The notes under the pieces: generated by a model
Told to the model about the DNA's origin: nothing
Databases searched by the model: none
What the model saw: only the letters and a program-made list of their open reading frames with translations
DNA from: Phycisphaerae bacterium
GTDB taxonomy: Bacteria > Chloroflexota > Anaerolineae > 4572-78 > J111
Length of the DNA stretch: 64,000 nucleotides
Direction of reading: 5' to 3'
NCBI GenBank assembly: GCA_028285035.1
Contig: JANQQF010000194.1
Location: 31,653-95,652 of the forward strand
Shown: positions 1 to 9,012 of the stretch, in pieces
Numbering within the stretch: position 1 is the first letter of the stretch
How the letters are laid out: every line of letters begins with the position of its first letter
Translations under genes and position numbers: made by a program

Positions 1-1086
1 GACTTACCCATTTACAACAGCGCCTTAGAGATTGCCACAGCGATGGGCATTACCGTGGGCGAGTTGAGGTTTCTAGCTTTCGCTCGGCAAACCTCAAAAA
101 CATCGCACTATGTTCGCTTCACCATTCCAAAAAAGCGAGGCGGCCATCGTCTAATTTCGGTGCCGATGCCTCGGCTCAAAACGGCCCAATATTGGATTTT
201 GGAAAATATCCTCAATAAAATCACCCTATCTGATGCCGCACACGGCTTTCGACCAGGGCATTCAATTGTGACCAATGCCCAACCGCATTTGGGCGCTGAG
301 GTGGTCATCAACCTTGATCTGAAAGATTTCTTCCCCACGATCAGTTACAAACGGGTCAAAGGGTTGTTTCAATCCTTGGGATATGCCGAAGCGGTCGCCA
401 CGATTTTTGGCTTACTGTGTACCGAGCCAGAGGTGACCGAACTGGAGTTGGATGGCGAGGTTTACTTTGTGGCTACCAGTGAACGTCACTTGCCCCAAGG
501 TGCCCCCACCAGTCCAGCGATCAGCAACATCATCTGTCGCCGCTTGGATCGCCGTTTGACCAAAATGGCCGCGGAGGCAGGCTTTATTTACACCCGCTAT
601 GCTGACGACCTAACCTTCTCCGCCTCGGGTGAGGCCCTGCAAAATATCTGCAACATCTTCCGCCGTAGCGAGAGCATCATCACCCACGAGGGCTTTGCTA
701 TTCACCCAGACAAAACGCGTGTACTCCGTCCATCCAGCCAACAAGAAGTCACCGGGCTGGTGGTCAACGATCAACTTAACATCCCCCGCAAAACCCTCAA
801 ACGCTTCCGCGCCACCCTCTATCAAATCGAGATGGACGGCCCTGAAGGCAAACGCTGGGGTCCCTCCCCCGATGTCATTGCCTCCATTCTTGGCTTTGCC
901 AACTTTGTCTACATGGTCAATCCCGAAAAAGGGGCCAAGTATCAAGCCCAAGTCAGCCGCATTATTGAGAAGTATGGCTGGCAACCACCTAAAGTTGAGT
1001 ACCGCTCAGCCACACCCTCAGCTACCGATGATGTCTCGCCCGATTTACCAGAATCGGACAAGAAGAAGTGGTGGAAGTTCTGGTAA
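1..1086 (+). CDS. Retron-type reverse transcriptase (5' end outside window)
   Basis: RNA-directed DNA polymerase of the retron group. The frame is open to base 1, so the true start is probably upstream; the first in-window ATG is at 43. Numbered from that ATG: catalytic Asp in LDLKDFF (D92), LPQGAPTSP (150-158), active-site YADD (186-189). Two retron hallmarks are present: NAQPH (78-82), fitting region-X NAxxH, and VTG (236-238) of region Y. The tail is hydrophilic and ends KKWWKFW. Retrons pair such an RT with an msr-msd RNA, usually just upstream, and with an effector protein; the RNA would lie outside this window and the next gene downstream is a sulfatase, not a known retron effector. Family call is firm; a working retron is inference. 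Confidence 0.9.
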   Translation, partial: DLPIYNSALEIATAMGITVGELRFLAFARQTSKTSHYVRFTIPKKRGGHRLISVPMPRLKTAQYWILENILNKITLSDAAHGFRPGHSIVTNAQPHLGAEVVINLDLKDFFPTISYKRVKGLFQSLGYAEAVATIFGLLCTEPEVTELELDGEVYFVATSERHLPQGAPTSPAISNIICRRLDRRLTKMAAEAGFIYTRYADDLTFSASGEALQNICNIFRRSESIITHEGFAIHPDKTRVLRPSSQQEVTGLVVNDQLNIPRKTLKRFRATLYQIEMDGPEGKRWGPSPDVIASILGFANFVYMVNPEKGAKYQAQVSRIIEKYGWQPPKVEYRSATPSATDDVSPDLPESDKKKWWKFW

Positions 1087-1166
1087 CCATTTGCCAGCAA
1101 CATCCATTGGACACTCCCCACCCTAACACTGTATACTGAGCCATCTATACTCAAAGCGAGGACTTG

Positions 1167-2786
1167 ATGGAACAAGATCATACACAACGCCCCAACATCA
1201 TCGTCATTCTGGTCGATGATATGGGCTTTTCTGATTTGGGCTGTTTTGGCTCGGAGATTGAAACGCCGAATTTGGATCGGCTGGCAGCGAATGGGGTGCG
1301 GCTGACCTCAATGTACAACTGTGCGCGATGTTGTCCGACCCGAGCCTCGCTGTTGACGGGGCTGTATCCGCATCAGGCCGGGGTGGGCCAAATGATTGGT
1401 CATCTTGGTTCACCCGCCTACCAAGGGTTCCTGCGGGACGACTGTGTGACCATTGCAGAGGTACTTCAGCAAGCGGGCTATCGCACCCTGATGTCAGGCA
1501 AATGGCACGTTGGTGGGGATTACGACTCGCGGAATGCCGACGACTGGACGCCAGGGGATGGAACCCACCCGACGCCCCGCCAGCGTGGCTTTGATCGTTT
1601 CTACGGCATCTTAGATGGGGCAGGTAGTTTCTTTCACCCTCACTACTTGATGGAGGATGACCAGCGGGTCTATCCTGAAGCCGATGATTACTACTTGACC
1701 GATGCCATCACGGATAAGGCCATCGAGATGATCGAAGAGGCGGTGACCGATGAGCACCCCTTCTTTTTGTACGTCGCTCACACAGCTCCGCACTGGCCGT
1801 TACACGCTCGGCCCGATGATATTGCCAAATATGAGGGGTGGTATCGCCGAGGGGGCTGGGATGCGACTCGTACGGCGCGACACGAAATGATGCTGGGAAT
1901 GGGGCTGCTGGATCGGCAGTGGGCCATCTCACCCCGAGACACCGGGGCTCCAGCTTGGGGCGATGTCCCAGATCAAGATTGGGAAGATATGCGAATGGCT
2001 GTTTATGCCGCTCAAGTCGATCGGATGGATCAGGGAGTGGGGCAGATTATGGCGACGCTGGACCGTCTAAACGTTGAGGACAACACCCTAGTGATGTTTC
2101 TGTCCGACAATGGCGGTTGCGCCGAGTTTTTGGCCGAGGATGGCTGGGCTAGATTTTACCCGAATCGAACCCCAACCGGTGAACAAATCCATCTCGGCAA
2201 TCTACCTGACTTGCGCCCCGGCAGCGCCACCACCTTCATGAGTTACGATTTACCGTGGGCCAATGTCTCCAACGCCCCCTTTCGACAATACAAACGTTGG
2301 GTTCATGAGGGTGGCATCTCCACCCCAATGATCGCCTATTGGCCTGATCGGATCAAGCACGCGGCCATCAACCACACATCTTGTCACGTTGTAGACTTAA
2401 TGCCCACGTGTCTGGCTGCCGTCAGGGTCGCCTATCCAACTGAGTTTAATGACCAAACCATCCAACCCCTTGAGGGCGAAAGTTTGCTCCCCTTGTTTGA
2501 GCAGACCGACTGGCAACGGGAGGCCCCTATCTTCTTTGAACACGAGGGCAATTGCGCAGTCCGCTGGGGGGAATGGAAACTGGTACGAGGCTTTAACGAG
2601 CCTTGGGAGTTGTACAATATGAACCTGGATCGGACCGAGCTGAATGATTTAAGTGCACTAAACCAACCTCAAGTTGAGCATCTCCAATGGTTGTATGGTG
2701 AATGGGCCGAACGATGTGGGGTGATTGATTGGAATTTGCTGCAAAAGAAATTTAGCACGCTGTATGGTGGGGAGCCGTTGAAGTAA
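1167..2786 (+). CDS. Arylsulfatase-type sulfatase
   Basis: Type I sulfatase of the alkaline-phosphatase superfamily, 539 residues, expected to hydrolyse a sulfate ester. The start is ATG 1167 rather than the TTG three bases earlier, because GCGAGGA lies at a proper distance upstream. The CxPxR formylglycine motif is CCPTR (55-59), followed by SLLTG; metal-binding Asp residues are at VDD (16-18) and in LFLSDNGG. No signal peptide is seen, so it may be cytoplasmic or exported unconventionally. It has a second sulfatase 180 bp downstream on the same strand. Substrate unknown; it needs a formylglycine-generating enzyme encoded elsewhere. Confidence 0.92.
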   Translation: MEQDHTQRPNIIVILVDDMGFSDLGCFGSEIETPNLDRLAANGVRLTSMYNCARCCPTRASLLTGLYPHQAGVGQMIGHLGSPAYQGFLRDDCVTIAEVLQQAGYRTLMSGKWHVGGDYDSRNADDWTPGDGTHPTPRQRGFDRFYGILDGAGSFFHPHYLMEDDQRVYPEADDYYLTDAITDKAIEMIEEAVTDEHPFFLYVAHTAPHWPLHARPDDIAKYEGWYRRGGWDATRTARHEMMLGMGLLDRQWAISPRDTGAPAWGDVPDQDWEDMRMAVYAAQVDRMDQGVGQIMATLDRLNVEDNTLVMFLSDNGGCAEFLAEDGWARFYPNRTPTGEQIHLGNLPDLRPGSATTFMSYDLPWANVSNAPFRQYKRWVHEGGISTPMIAYWPDRIKHAAINHTSCHVVDLMPTCLAAVRVAYPTEFNDQTIQPLEGESLLPLFEQTDWQREAPIFFEHEGNCAVRWGEWKLVRGFNEPWELYNMNLDRTELNDLSALNQPQVEHLQWLYGEWAERCGVIDWNLLQKKFSTLYGGEPLK

Positions 2787-2838
2787 AAAGGACAAAGTGT
2801 AAAATAGTCATATCCGCCTCAGTGTTCCTACCTATCCA

Positions 2839-2857
2839 AACAGGCTAGAAGCCTGTT
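2839..2857. repeat. Short dispersed-type hairpin repeat
   Basis: AACAGGCT-aga-AGCCTGTT forms an 8-bp stem with a 3-nt loop in the gap between the two sulfatase genes. It is followed by CTACC and looks like a dispersed intergenic palindrome. No T-run follows, so a terminator role is weak. Confidence 0.5.
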
Positions 2858-2900
2858 CTACCTTATCATTTTCGGTAAGCTAAATGGTCTTGACAATCAA

Positions 2901-2938
2901 AATCAGGAATCCGAAAGTGCACTTTCGGATTCCTGATT
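2901..2938. repeat. 38-bp perfect palindrome upstream of second sulfatase
   Basis: The half AATCAGGAATCCGAAAGT, then GC, then its exact reverse complement, gives a 19-bp perfect dyad with no loop. It sits 28 bp before the GTG start of the next gene. It could be an operator, a cruciform-forming repeat, or (as RNA) a very stable hairpin that would affect transcription or translation of the second sulfatase. No T-run follows. Confidence 0.7.
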
Positions 2939-2965
2939 AAAAGGTATTTCCAAAGGAGAAGACTC

Positions 2966-4435
2966 GTGCAGCCAAAAAATATGCTCTATATCATTTCTGA
3001 TGAACACGCTCGTTCAGCGATGGGCTGTTATGGACATCCGCAGGTAAAGACACCAAATCTGGATCGGCTGGCGGCGCAGGGAACCCGCTTTACCAACGCC
3101 TACACCCCCTCGCCGACCTGTGTTCCAGCGCGGGCGAGCTTGGCGACAGGGCAGTGGGTCCACCAAATCGGCACGTGGTGCAGTGCCCAACCGTATGAAG
3201 GGCAAGCACAAAGTTGGATGGGACGATTGCGGGCGGACGGGCATCAGGTAGCCTCGATTGGTAAGTTGCACTTTCGGGATTCGCACAAACGAAATGGTTT
3301 TAGCGAGGAAATTCTTCCCCTGCACATCGTCAATGGACGTGGCTGGGTCAAGGGTTTGATGCGAGATCCATTGCCTTCCTATGAACGCGAGGCACAAGAG
3401 TTCGCTGAGCAAGTTGGGCCAGGTGAGTCGAGCTACACGATGTATGATCGGCACGTGACCACAGCGGCCTGCGAATGGCTGCAACAGCGAGCGGCTCAAC
3501 CGGAGGAGAAGCCGTGGGTGCTCTTTCTCTCTTTAGTTTGTCCCCACTACCCGCTGCTGGCACCTCAGGAATTTTTTGATATGTATGACCCTGGCACGGT
3601 CGATTTACCATTTGCGGCTGAGCCAAGTGAGTGGCCGCAAAATCCAGCGATGCAGGCCTTTTATCAGTTCTACAATTACGACCCATTTTTTGATGAAGAA
3701 CGCATCCGTCTCGCCCGGGCCTCTTATTACGCCCTCTGTACATTCCTTGACCACAACATTGGCCAAGTGCTACAAACGCTGGAAGCTGAGGGGCTGACTG
3801 ATGATACCCGCATCATCTATACCAGTGACCACGGTGAGATGCTCGGTAATCACGGGCAATGGACCAAGATGTGTATGTACGAGGATTCAGCGGCGATCCC
3901 CTTTATTATGAGCGGTCCTAATATTCCACAGAGCAAAGTCGTGGACACTGCTATTTCTTTGGTCGACAGCTATCAGACCATCGTCGAGTGTGTTGGGGAA
4001 ACATTGACCGAGATTGAACAAAATCTAGCTGGCGACTCGCTCTTTGATATTATCGCTGGAGAGAATAAAGGACGGGTGGGCTTTAGCGAGTATCACGATG
4101 GAGCCACAAATCACGGCTTTTTTATGCTACGATTGGATGATTGGAAATACATTTACTTTGTCAACCACCCGCCCCAGCTATTCAATTTGAAAGACGACCC
4201 GTTGGAGTTGAATGATTTGGGCATTCATCCTGGCTATGCCAACGTGCGGGCGCATTGCGAAGCTGAACTCCGCAAGATTGTCGATCCCGAGGCTGCGGAT
4301 GCTCAAGCGCAGGCCTCACAAGCCGCTCGACTAGAAGAACTTGGCGGGATGGAGGCGGTTCTTAGTCTACCCAACGCTGATTTCGGTTTCACACCGATGA
4401 AGGATGTGGGATTGGATATGGGAGATCTGCTGTAG
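2966..4435 (+). CDS. Sulfatase, choline-sulfatase-like subgroup
   Basis: A second type I sulfatase, 489 residues, only distantly like its neighbour. Start is GTG 2966 with AAAGGAG at 2952-2958; an in-frame ATG at 2981 is possible but leaves the ribosome site too far. Formylglycine motif CVPAR (52-56) with ASLATG after it; N-terminal ISDEH supplies metal ligands. The segment YTSDHGEMLGNHGQWTKM is the second metal site and resembles choline sulfatase and related phosphonate/alkyl sulfatases. No signal peptide. It lies downstream of a 38-bp palindrome, so it may be separately controlled from the first sulfatase. Substrate cannot be fixed from sequence. Confidence 0.9.
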   Translation: MQPKNMLYIISDEHARSAMGCYGHPQVKTPNLDRLAAQGTRFTNAYTPSPTCVPARASLATGQWVHQIGTWCSAQPYEGQAQSWMGRLRADGHQVASIGKLHFRDSHKRNGFSEEILPLHIVNGRGWVKGLMRDPLPSYEREAQEFAEQVGPGESSYTMYDRHVTTAACEWLQQRAAQPEEKPWVLFLSLVCPHYPLLAPQEFFDMYDPGTVDLPFAAEPSEWPQNPAMQAFYQFYNYDPFFDEERIRLARASYYALCTFLDHNIGQVLQTLEAEGLTDDTRIIYTSDHGEMLGNHGQWTKMCMYEDSAAIPFIMSGPNIPQSKVVDTAISLVDSYQTIVECVGETLTEIEQNLAGDSLFDIIAGENKGRVGFSEYHDGATNHGFFMLRLDDWKYIYFVNHPPQLFNLKDDPLELNDLGIHPGYANVRAHCEAELRKIVDPEAADAQAQASQAARLEELGGMEAVLSLPNADFGFTPMKDVGLDMGDLL

Positions 4436-4439
4436 ATAG

Positions 4440-4500
4440 TAAATAGTAATTGGTAATTAAATGCTGGCCCAAAATCCAACAGCCTATCAATTACTATTTA
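4440..4500. terminator. Inverted repeat between convergent genes
   Basis: TAAATAGTAATTG (4440-4452) is complementary to CAATTACTATTTA (4488-4500), a 13-bp AT-rich stem with a 35-nt loop, lying between the convergent sulfatase and ABC ATPase genes. It may stop transcription from both sides, or be a dispersed AT-rich repeat. There is no GC-rich stem or clear T-tract, so the role is tentative. Confidence 0.35.
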
Positions 4501-4520
4501 CCAATTACTCATATGATTTT

Positions 4521-5264
4521 CTAATGCAAAATCTTACTGAGGAACAACTTGGTTCGCTCGTGCTGGGGATTATCGAAGAGTCCCGTCGGCGTGGTGTCCT
4601 CTACGACCTGGCCCTCATCCATAAAGATGACCCGATCAGCAGCGTTGCGGGCAAAACCCATTTCGTGGGTGACGCAAACCATCGTCATCCCCCCCTTGGC
4701 CAAATCCAACATTACATCCAGCACCTCCTTAATCATTTCGGGATCTAGGGCGCTGGTTGGCTCATCAAAGAGCATAATTTTGGGGTTCATCGCTAAAGCG
4801 CGAGCAATGGCAACACGCTGCTGTTGCCCACCGGAAAGTTGGCCGGGATAGACATTTTCTTTTTCAGGAATACCCACCCGCTTGAGTTGTTGCCGGGCGA
4901 TTTCAATCGCTTCATCATTTTTTCGTTTACGCACCACTTTTTGAGCGACGGTAATATTTTCTAGCGCGGTCAAATGAGGAAACAGATTGAATTGCTGAAA
5001 GACCATCCCAATTTCTCGACGCATCGCGTTGATACTCTTAGCCTTCTTTGTCCACTGCTGACCATCGACCCAGATATCCCCGGCCGTGGGCACCTCAAGA
5101 TAGTTGATGCAACGCAGCAAGGTTGATTTACCGGAGCCACTCGGCCCGACGATAACAACAACCTCACCTTTCTTAATCGTCAAAGTGATATCGCTGACAG
5201 CCTTAACTGCGCCAAAATGTTTGTAAAGATTTTTAATTTCAATGATATTATCTTGATCAGTCAT
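4521..5264 (-). CDS. Polar amino-acid ABC transporter, ATP-binding protein
   Basis: Cytoplasmic ATPase (247 residues) of a polar amino acid uptake transporter, GlnQ/ArtP type. Walker A is GPSGSGKS (40-47), followed by [10 protein letters not shown], typical of this subfamily; then the Q-loop region [12 protein letters not shown], signature LSGGQQQR, Walker [15 protein letters not shown] and switch His in CVTHEMGFA. Its start overlaps the permease gene by 8 bp, so the two are translationally coupled. Together with the binding protein encoded upstream it makes a complete PAAT-family importer. The amino acid carried is not evident. Confidence 0.93.
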   Translation of the reverse strand: MTDQDNIIEIKNLYKHFGAVKAVSDITLTIKKGEVVVIVGPSGSGKSTLLRCINYLEVPTAGDIWVDGQQWTKKAKSINAMRREIGMVFQQFNLFPHLTALENITVAQKVVRKRKNDEAIEIARQQLKRVGIPEKENVYPGQLSGGQQQRVAIARALAMNPKIMLFDEPTSALDPEMIKEVLDVMLDLAKGGMTMVCVTHEMGFARNAADRVIFMDEGQVVEDTTPTGLFDNPQHERTKLFLSKILH

Positions 5265-6129
5265 CTGTCTTTAACCTCGTTTCCATTGCCTTGACCAGCA
5301 GCGAAAGTACAATCGTCATTGTCAGATACATAAAGGCGACAATGTTGTATGTTTTCAGATATTGGAAGGAGCTGGCCGAATAGAGCCGCCCCAATTGAGT
5401 GATGTCTTGTACGCCCAAGGCCGAAACAAGGGCTGATTCTTTCAATAGTGCGATAAAGTCATTCCCCAAGGGCGGCAAGACTCGCCGCACAGCCTGCGGC
5501 AGGATGATGTAACGCATCGCTTCGACATAGCTCATTCCCAAGGAGCGGGCGGCCTCCATCTGCCCCCGACCAATCGACTCAATCCCCGCCCGGAAAATCT
5601 CAGCTGAGAAAGCCCCGTAACTAAAGGCCAAGGCAATAATCGCCCGAACCTCAAAACTGACCTCTAACCCCGCCCGTCGATTACCTAACATTGCCAAGAC
5701 GTTTTCTTCACCGAGCAGTCCAATTGTGGCCAAATATTCGCCAAACGTATTGATTTGGATCAGGATTAAGGGAATGACTACAAAGGCCACATACAAAAGC
5801 GTGACCAGAATCGGTAGGCCCCGCATAATCTGAACATAAAGCGTAGCAATGTTGTAAATGAACGGGTTTTTAGAAACACGGCCCAATCCCGCCAAAAGGC
5901 CAAGATTGATGGCAATGATATAAGAAATAATTGTCACCCGAATAGTAACAATCACCCCTTCCCTAACAAAGTTGAAGACTTCATTGTAGGTTTCGTCATT
6001 AAAGAAGGAGTAAAGCAGAATAATACCACCGAGAATAATGATCAGCAGCCACCAGGGTAATTTTGCTAAGGTGTCGGTAAAATTACCTTGGGCAGATGAG
6101 TGTTGCGGCGGTGCAGTTGGAGCGCTCAT
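5257..6129 (-). CDS. Polar amino-acid ABC transporter, permease
   Basis: Membrane subunit, 290 residues, of the HisM/GlnP family. A hydrophilic N-terminus precedes a first membrane segment (about 25-45); further helices run to the C-terminus. The EAA cytoplasmic loop that contacts the ATPase is visible as [25 protein letters not shown]. The domain has an insert between the early helices (about residues 125-160) longer than in compact family members. It is followed by the overlapping ATPase gene and preceded by a terminator hairpin that separates it from the binding-protein gene. Confidence 0.93.
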   Translation of the reverse strand: MSAPTAPPQHSSAQGNFTDTLAKLPWWLLIIILGGIILLYSFFNDETYNEVFNFVREGVIVTIRVTIISYIIAINLGLLAGLGRVSKNPFIYNIATLYVQIMRGLPILVTLLYVAFVVIPLILIQINTFGEYLATIGLLGEENVLAMLGNRRAGLEVSFEVRAIIALAFSYGAFSAEIFRAGIESIGRGQMEAARSLGMSYVEAMRYIILPQAVRRVLPPLGNDFIALLKESALVSALGVQDITQLGRLYSASSFQYLKTYNIVAFMYLTMTIVLSLLVKAMETRLKTDD

Positions 6130-6264
6130 ATAATTTTGTCTCAGCTGTAGGATTTCATAAATGCAAAATGTGCAACGGAGTCTTTCTTACACATCGCAAT
6201 GATTCTACATATTTTAGTAGAAATTGCTGGCTTTGGCTAAATCGCTGTTGAAGCGAGAGTTTTA

Positions 6265-6296
6265 CAAAAAAGAAGGGATGTTACGAGACATCCCTT
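6265..6296 (-). terminator. Rho-independent terminator/attenuator inside ABC operon
   Basis: On the - strand AAGGGATGT (loop CTCGTA) ACATCCCTT is followed by CTTTTTT. It lies just after the binding-protein stop and before the permease gene. The likely effect is high binding-protein mRNA with partial read-through into permease and ATPase. Confidence 0.85.
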
Positions 6297-6323
6297 CGCT
6301 GTAATCATAATTTATATTGATCC

Positions 6324-8153
6324 TTATGGATACAACTGCCCAGAACTCACGCGTGACTCGCCATCAACAAGAATCCCATAAGATTGGCCCGCTTGAATAT
6401 CAAACTGTACATTGGCAGCTCCAGCTCCAGGTAAACTTAGACCAGGGTTATAACTACCAGGCGCAAGATCATGAAAGAAGTTTTCAGCACCCGGCGGAAC
6501 CTGTATCGATCCACTCCCATCACCAAAATCAATATTATATTCAGCGGAGTATTCGTTGAACAAAAAGACACGAGCAACACCTTCAGGTGGGATAAAAGGA
6601 TTTGCGGCTGGTGCAGGGGTGGGGGGAAGCGGCGTTGCTGTTGGAGCAGCAGGCACTGTCGTGGCGGTTGGGTCCGGTTCGGCTTCAGGCCGAGTCGCAA
6701 TTACTGCATCAGGATCGATCAAGTAGGTGCCGACCACTTCAAACCAAGTCGCCTGTAAGGCCTCATAATCACTGGACAAGAAGGCGATTACAAAAATTAC
6801 TTCTTCAGTTGGGATAATCAACTGATCAATGATCCCTTCCCCAATATCTGGAGAAGAGAAGGTGCTCGTGTACCAAATGCTGCCGTCGTCAAATGTTTCC
6901 TGCTCAACAATTTCATACTCTGGCACCGCATTGCTCAAAAATCCTTCAGCCATCAAGTCTGCCGTGGTCTCAAATGTCTCCTGGTCTAAAACTTGTCCCA
7001 TATCAATAAAGAAGGCTGTTACCGCACTCGTATCGGTCTCATTCCCATATACAACTGAAAATTCATCTTCCTGGCTCTGGATCCAGCCCTCAGGTGGGTT
7101 GAGGCTAAATGATTGGCTGGGGTGAACGTAAGCCTCTTCCGACAGAGGCAGCACTTCAACGGCATAAGCACCATCGCCAATATCATCGTAGGTTACATCA
7201 AAAGAGTCGGAGAAGTATTGACCATTAAGTTCAGCCAAGAACCCATCTTCCTGCATTGATTGAATAGCCAAATTAACAGGCTCGACTAAATCAGAGCCTT
7301 TTGGGAAAATGAAGCCTAGTTGATCACTGGACAATGACTCACCCACCAAGGTCAATTGATCAGCATTGACTCCGATGTATCCTTGACCCGCTGTTTCATC
7401 AATAATGACGGCATCAACATCGCCAGCCAAAAGGGCTTGAACGGACAGACCAAAATCATCAAACGGGGTAACTCGGTCCATACCAACTAACTCAAGAGCG
7501 GTATCATAATTTGTTGTACCAAGTTGGGTACCAATTAACAACCCATCATCATCCACAAATTCGTCAATTGAGGCAAAGCGATCTTCACCGAGTTGAACAA
7601 GCAATCGCTGTTCAATATCAATGTAGCCATTGGAAAAATCAACAATCTCGGCTCGCTCTTCGGTAATTGTGATCCCGTCTGCTGCCATATCGAACTGACC
7701 TTCGCTGACGGCGACAATCATTCCATCCCAGCGGGTTTCAATATAATCCGGCACACAATTTAGCCGATCACACATTTCAGCGATAAAGTCATAATCCCAG
7801 CCAGCGGCTTCACCAGTTTCAAGATCGATATAGTTGAACGGCAAGTAGGCATTTTCAACCGCAATTGTTATCGTTGCTCCCTCTAAATCAGGCAATGCTG
7901 CTGGTTCTTCAGTGGGCGTTGCGGTTGGCTCTGGGGTCGGCTCTTCTGTGGGTGTTGCGGTTGGCTCTGGGGTTGGTTCCTCAGTGGGTGTTTCTGTGGG
8001 TTCCGGTTCCGGTGTAGACGTTGGTTCGGTTGCTGCCTCGGTAGCAGCAGGTTCTGAGGCTGCTTCTTCCGTGGCGGGTGCTTCACCGCCTCCACATGCA
8101 ACAAAAAACATCAAGATCATAAAAATGACGAATAAACGAAAAGGCTTAAACAT
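6324..8153 (-). CDS. Amino-acid-binding lipoprotein with extra C-terminal domains
   Basis: Solute-binding protein of the ABC importer, 609 residues, about twice the usual size. The lipoprotein signal ends FFVAC, with the lipidated Cys at 20. Next comes a Thr/Pro/Glu linker (about 21-86) with tandem PTEEPTPEPTAT units, visible as DNA repeats near 7905-7990. The family 3 periplasmic-binding domain (about 92-322) starts ATITIAVENAYLPFNY and contains GWDYDFIAEMC and RWDGMIVAVSEGQFDMAADGITIT. A second domain (about 335-480) is of unknown role; after another Pro-rich linker a beta-type domain (about 515-609) closes the protein. The linker suggests the receptor stands off the membrane. GAGGAG precedes the start. 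The added domains are unusual for this family. Confidence 0.9.
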   Translation of the reverse strand: MFKPFRLFVIFMILMFFVACGGGEAPATEEAASEPAATEAATEPTSTPEPEPTETPTEEPTPEPTATPTEEPTPEPTATPTEEPAALPDLEGATITIAVENAYLPFNYIDLETGEAAGWDYDFIAEMCDRLNCVPDYIETRWDGMIVAVSEGQFDMAADGITITEERAEIVDFSNGYIDIEQRLLVQLGEDRFASIDEFVDDDGLLIGTQLGTTNYDTALELVGMDRVTPFDDFGLSVQALLAGDVDAVIIDETAGQGYIGVNADQLTLVGESLSSDQLGFIFPKGSDLVEPVNLAIQSMQEDGFLAELNGQYFSDSFDVTYDDIGDGAYAVEVLPLSEEAYVHPSQSFSLNPPEGWIQSQEDEFSVVYGNETDTSAVTAFFIDMGQVLDQETFETTADLMAEGFLSNAVPEYEIVEQETFDDGSIWYTSTFSSPDIGEGIIDQLIIPTEEVIFVIAFLSSDYEALQATWFEVVGTYLIDPDAVIATRPEAEPDPTATTVPAAPTATPLPPTPAPAANPFIPPEGVARVFLFNEYSAEYNIDFGDGSGSIQVPPGAENFFHDLAPGSYNPGLSLPGAGAANVQFDIQAGQSYGILVDGESRVSSGQLYP

Positions 8154-8381
8154 TATACATCTTTCTCCTCAAATAATTAATGAATTGACCTGGGTACAGA
8201 TTTTCAATATCCGGTTACTATAGATATCAACTAATCTCCTTTCTCAACATAAGCCAATCTTCAAGATTTCACTCAAAGACGCAAAATCCGTATATAGAAC
8301 TTAGCTGGGTCCTGTGCAGGAATGTTTGTCAGACGCAACAAGGGTCAAGCTAGTTCCCACGACTTTCTATATTTCAATACA

Positions 8382-8411
8382 TTGACAAATAAAAAAGACC
8401 TCGTCTATAGT
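8382..8411 (+). promoter_or_regulatory. Sigma-70-type promoter of membrane pair
   Basis: TTGACA (8382-8387), 18-bp spacer, TATAGT (8406-8411). It sits about 40 bp before the next start on the + strand. The full 8154-8451 stretch is a divergent promoter region with no gene seen. Confidence 0.6.
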
Positions 8412-8451
8412 TATATTAACACTCTTAACCATTGATTGAGGTGATGATGGA

Positions 8452-8976
8452 ATGAACATCAATAAGATCAAATCTTTCTTACCTTATATAGTACCAACTG
8501 TGATTGTACTCGTTGCCAGTCTTCAATTTTATTTGGTCAATACCTACAGTTTGGTCCAATGGAAAGGTGGCGGATTTGGGATGTTTTCGACTGTGGACTC
8601 GCAAAGAAGTCGCTTTCTCAAATTCTATCTTATCACAGATGAAGGTGAATTTCCTGCCGAGATTCCAAATGATCTTGATAGGCTATATGTCGAGGCCAGT
8701 TTTTTCCCTGCCTCTGGGCGTTTATCACGATTGGCCACAATTCTAGCCCAGTCCACTTGGGTTCCTTATGATTATCAAGGCTTTGTTCAAGAAAATCGAA
8801 AAACAGATCCCCCACAGTATCGAATAAAGAGGTCACGCGAACCAGATCCTCAAGGCGATGATGTCGTAAACCTGCGAGCTGTTCGTTTGGAAGCTTGGAG
8901 TTTTGGACTGAATCTAGAAAACAAAGCGCTTGAAGCCTATATGATTGCCGATTTTACCCTAGACGTAACACGCTAA
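8452..8976 (+). CDS. Unknown membrane-anchored protein, partner of HTTM-like protein
   Basis: A 174-residue protein with one N-terminal membrane segment (about 10-30: YIVPTVIVLVASLQFYLV) and a soluble remainder expected outside the membrane. A distinctive motif WKGGGFGMFSTVD follows the anchor; I associate this with small proteins encoded beside HTTM/gamma-carboxylase-like membrane proteins, and the next gene fits that. A good ribosome site (GAGGTGA) sits 8 bases before ATG 8452. The partner gene starts 36 bp downstream. No enzymatic motif is recognised; a subunit or assembly factor role is inference. Confidence 0.7.
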   Translation: MNINKIKSFLPYIVPTVIVLVASLQFYLVNTYSLVQWKGGGFGMFSTVDSQRSRFLKFYLITDEGEFPAEIPNDLDRLYVEASFFPASGRLSRLATILAQSTWVPYDYQGFVQENRKTDPPQYRIKRSREPDPQGDDVVNLRAVRLEAWSFGLNLENKALEAYMIADFTLDVTR

Positions 8977-9012
8977 TCATCTTCAAAACTGCAACTGACT
9001 GGAGCAATATTG

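Noticed and set aside
1..1086. Diversity-generating retroelement reverse transcriptase
   Set aside because: NAxxH and VTG point to retrons, and no template/variable repeat pair was seen near the gene.
629..1126. 165-codon + strand frame inside the reverse transcriptase
   Set aside because: It overlaps the conserved RT motifs in another frame and its product is Ser/Pro-rich and unlike any protein.
8318..8345. Sequence TTTGTCAGACGCAACAAGGG resembling the two-box element
   Set aside because: Only part of one box matches, a gap is needed, and no -10 lies at the required 21 bp; the second box is absent.
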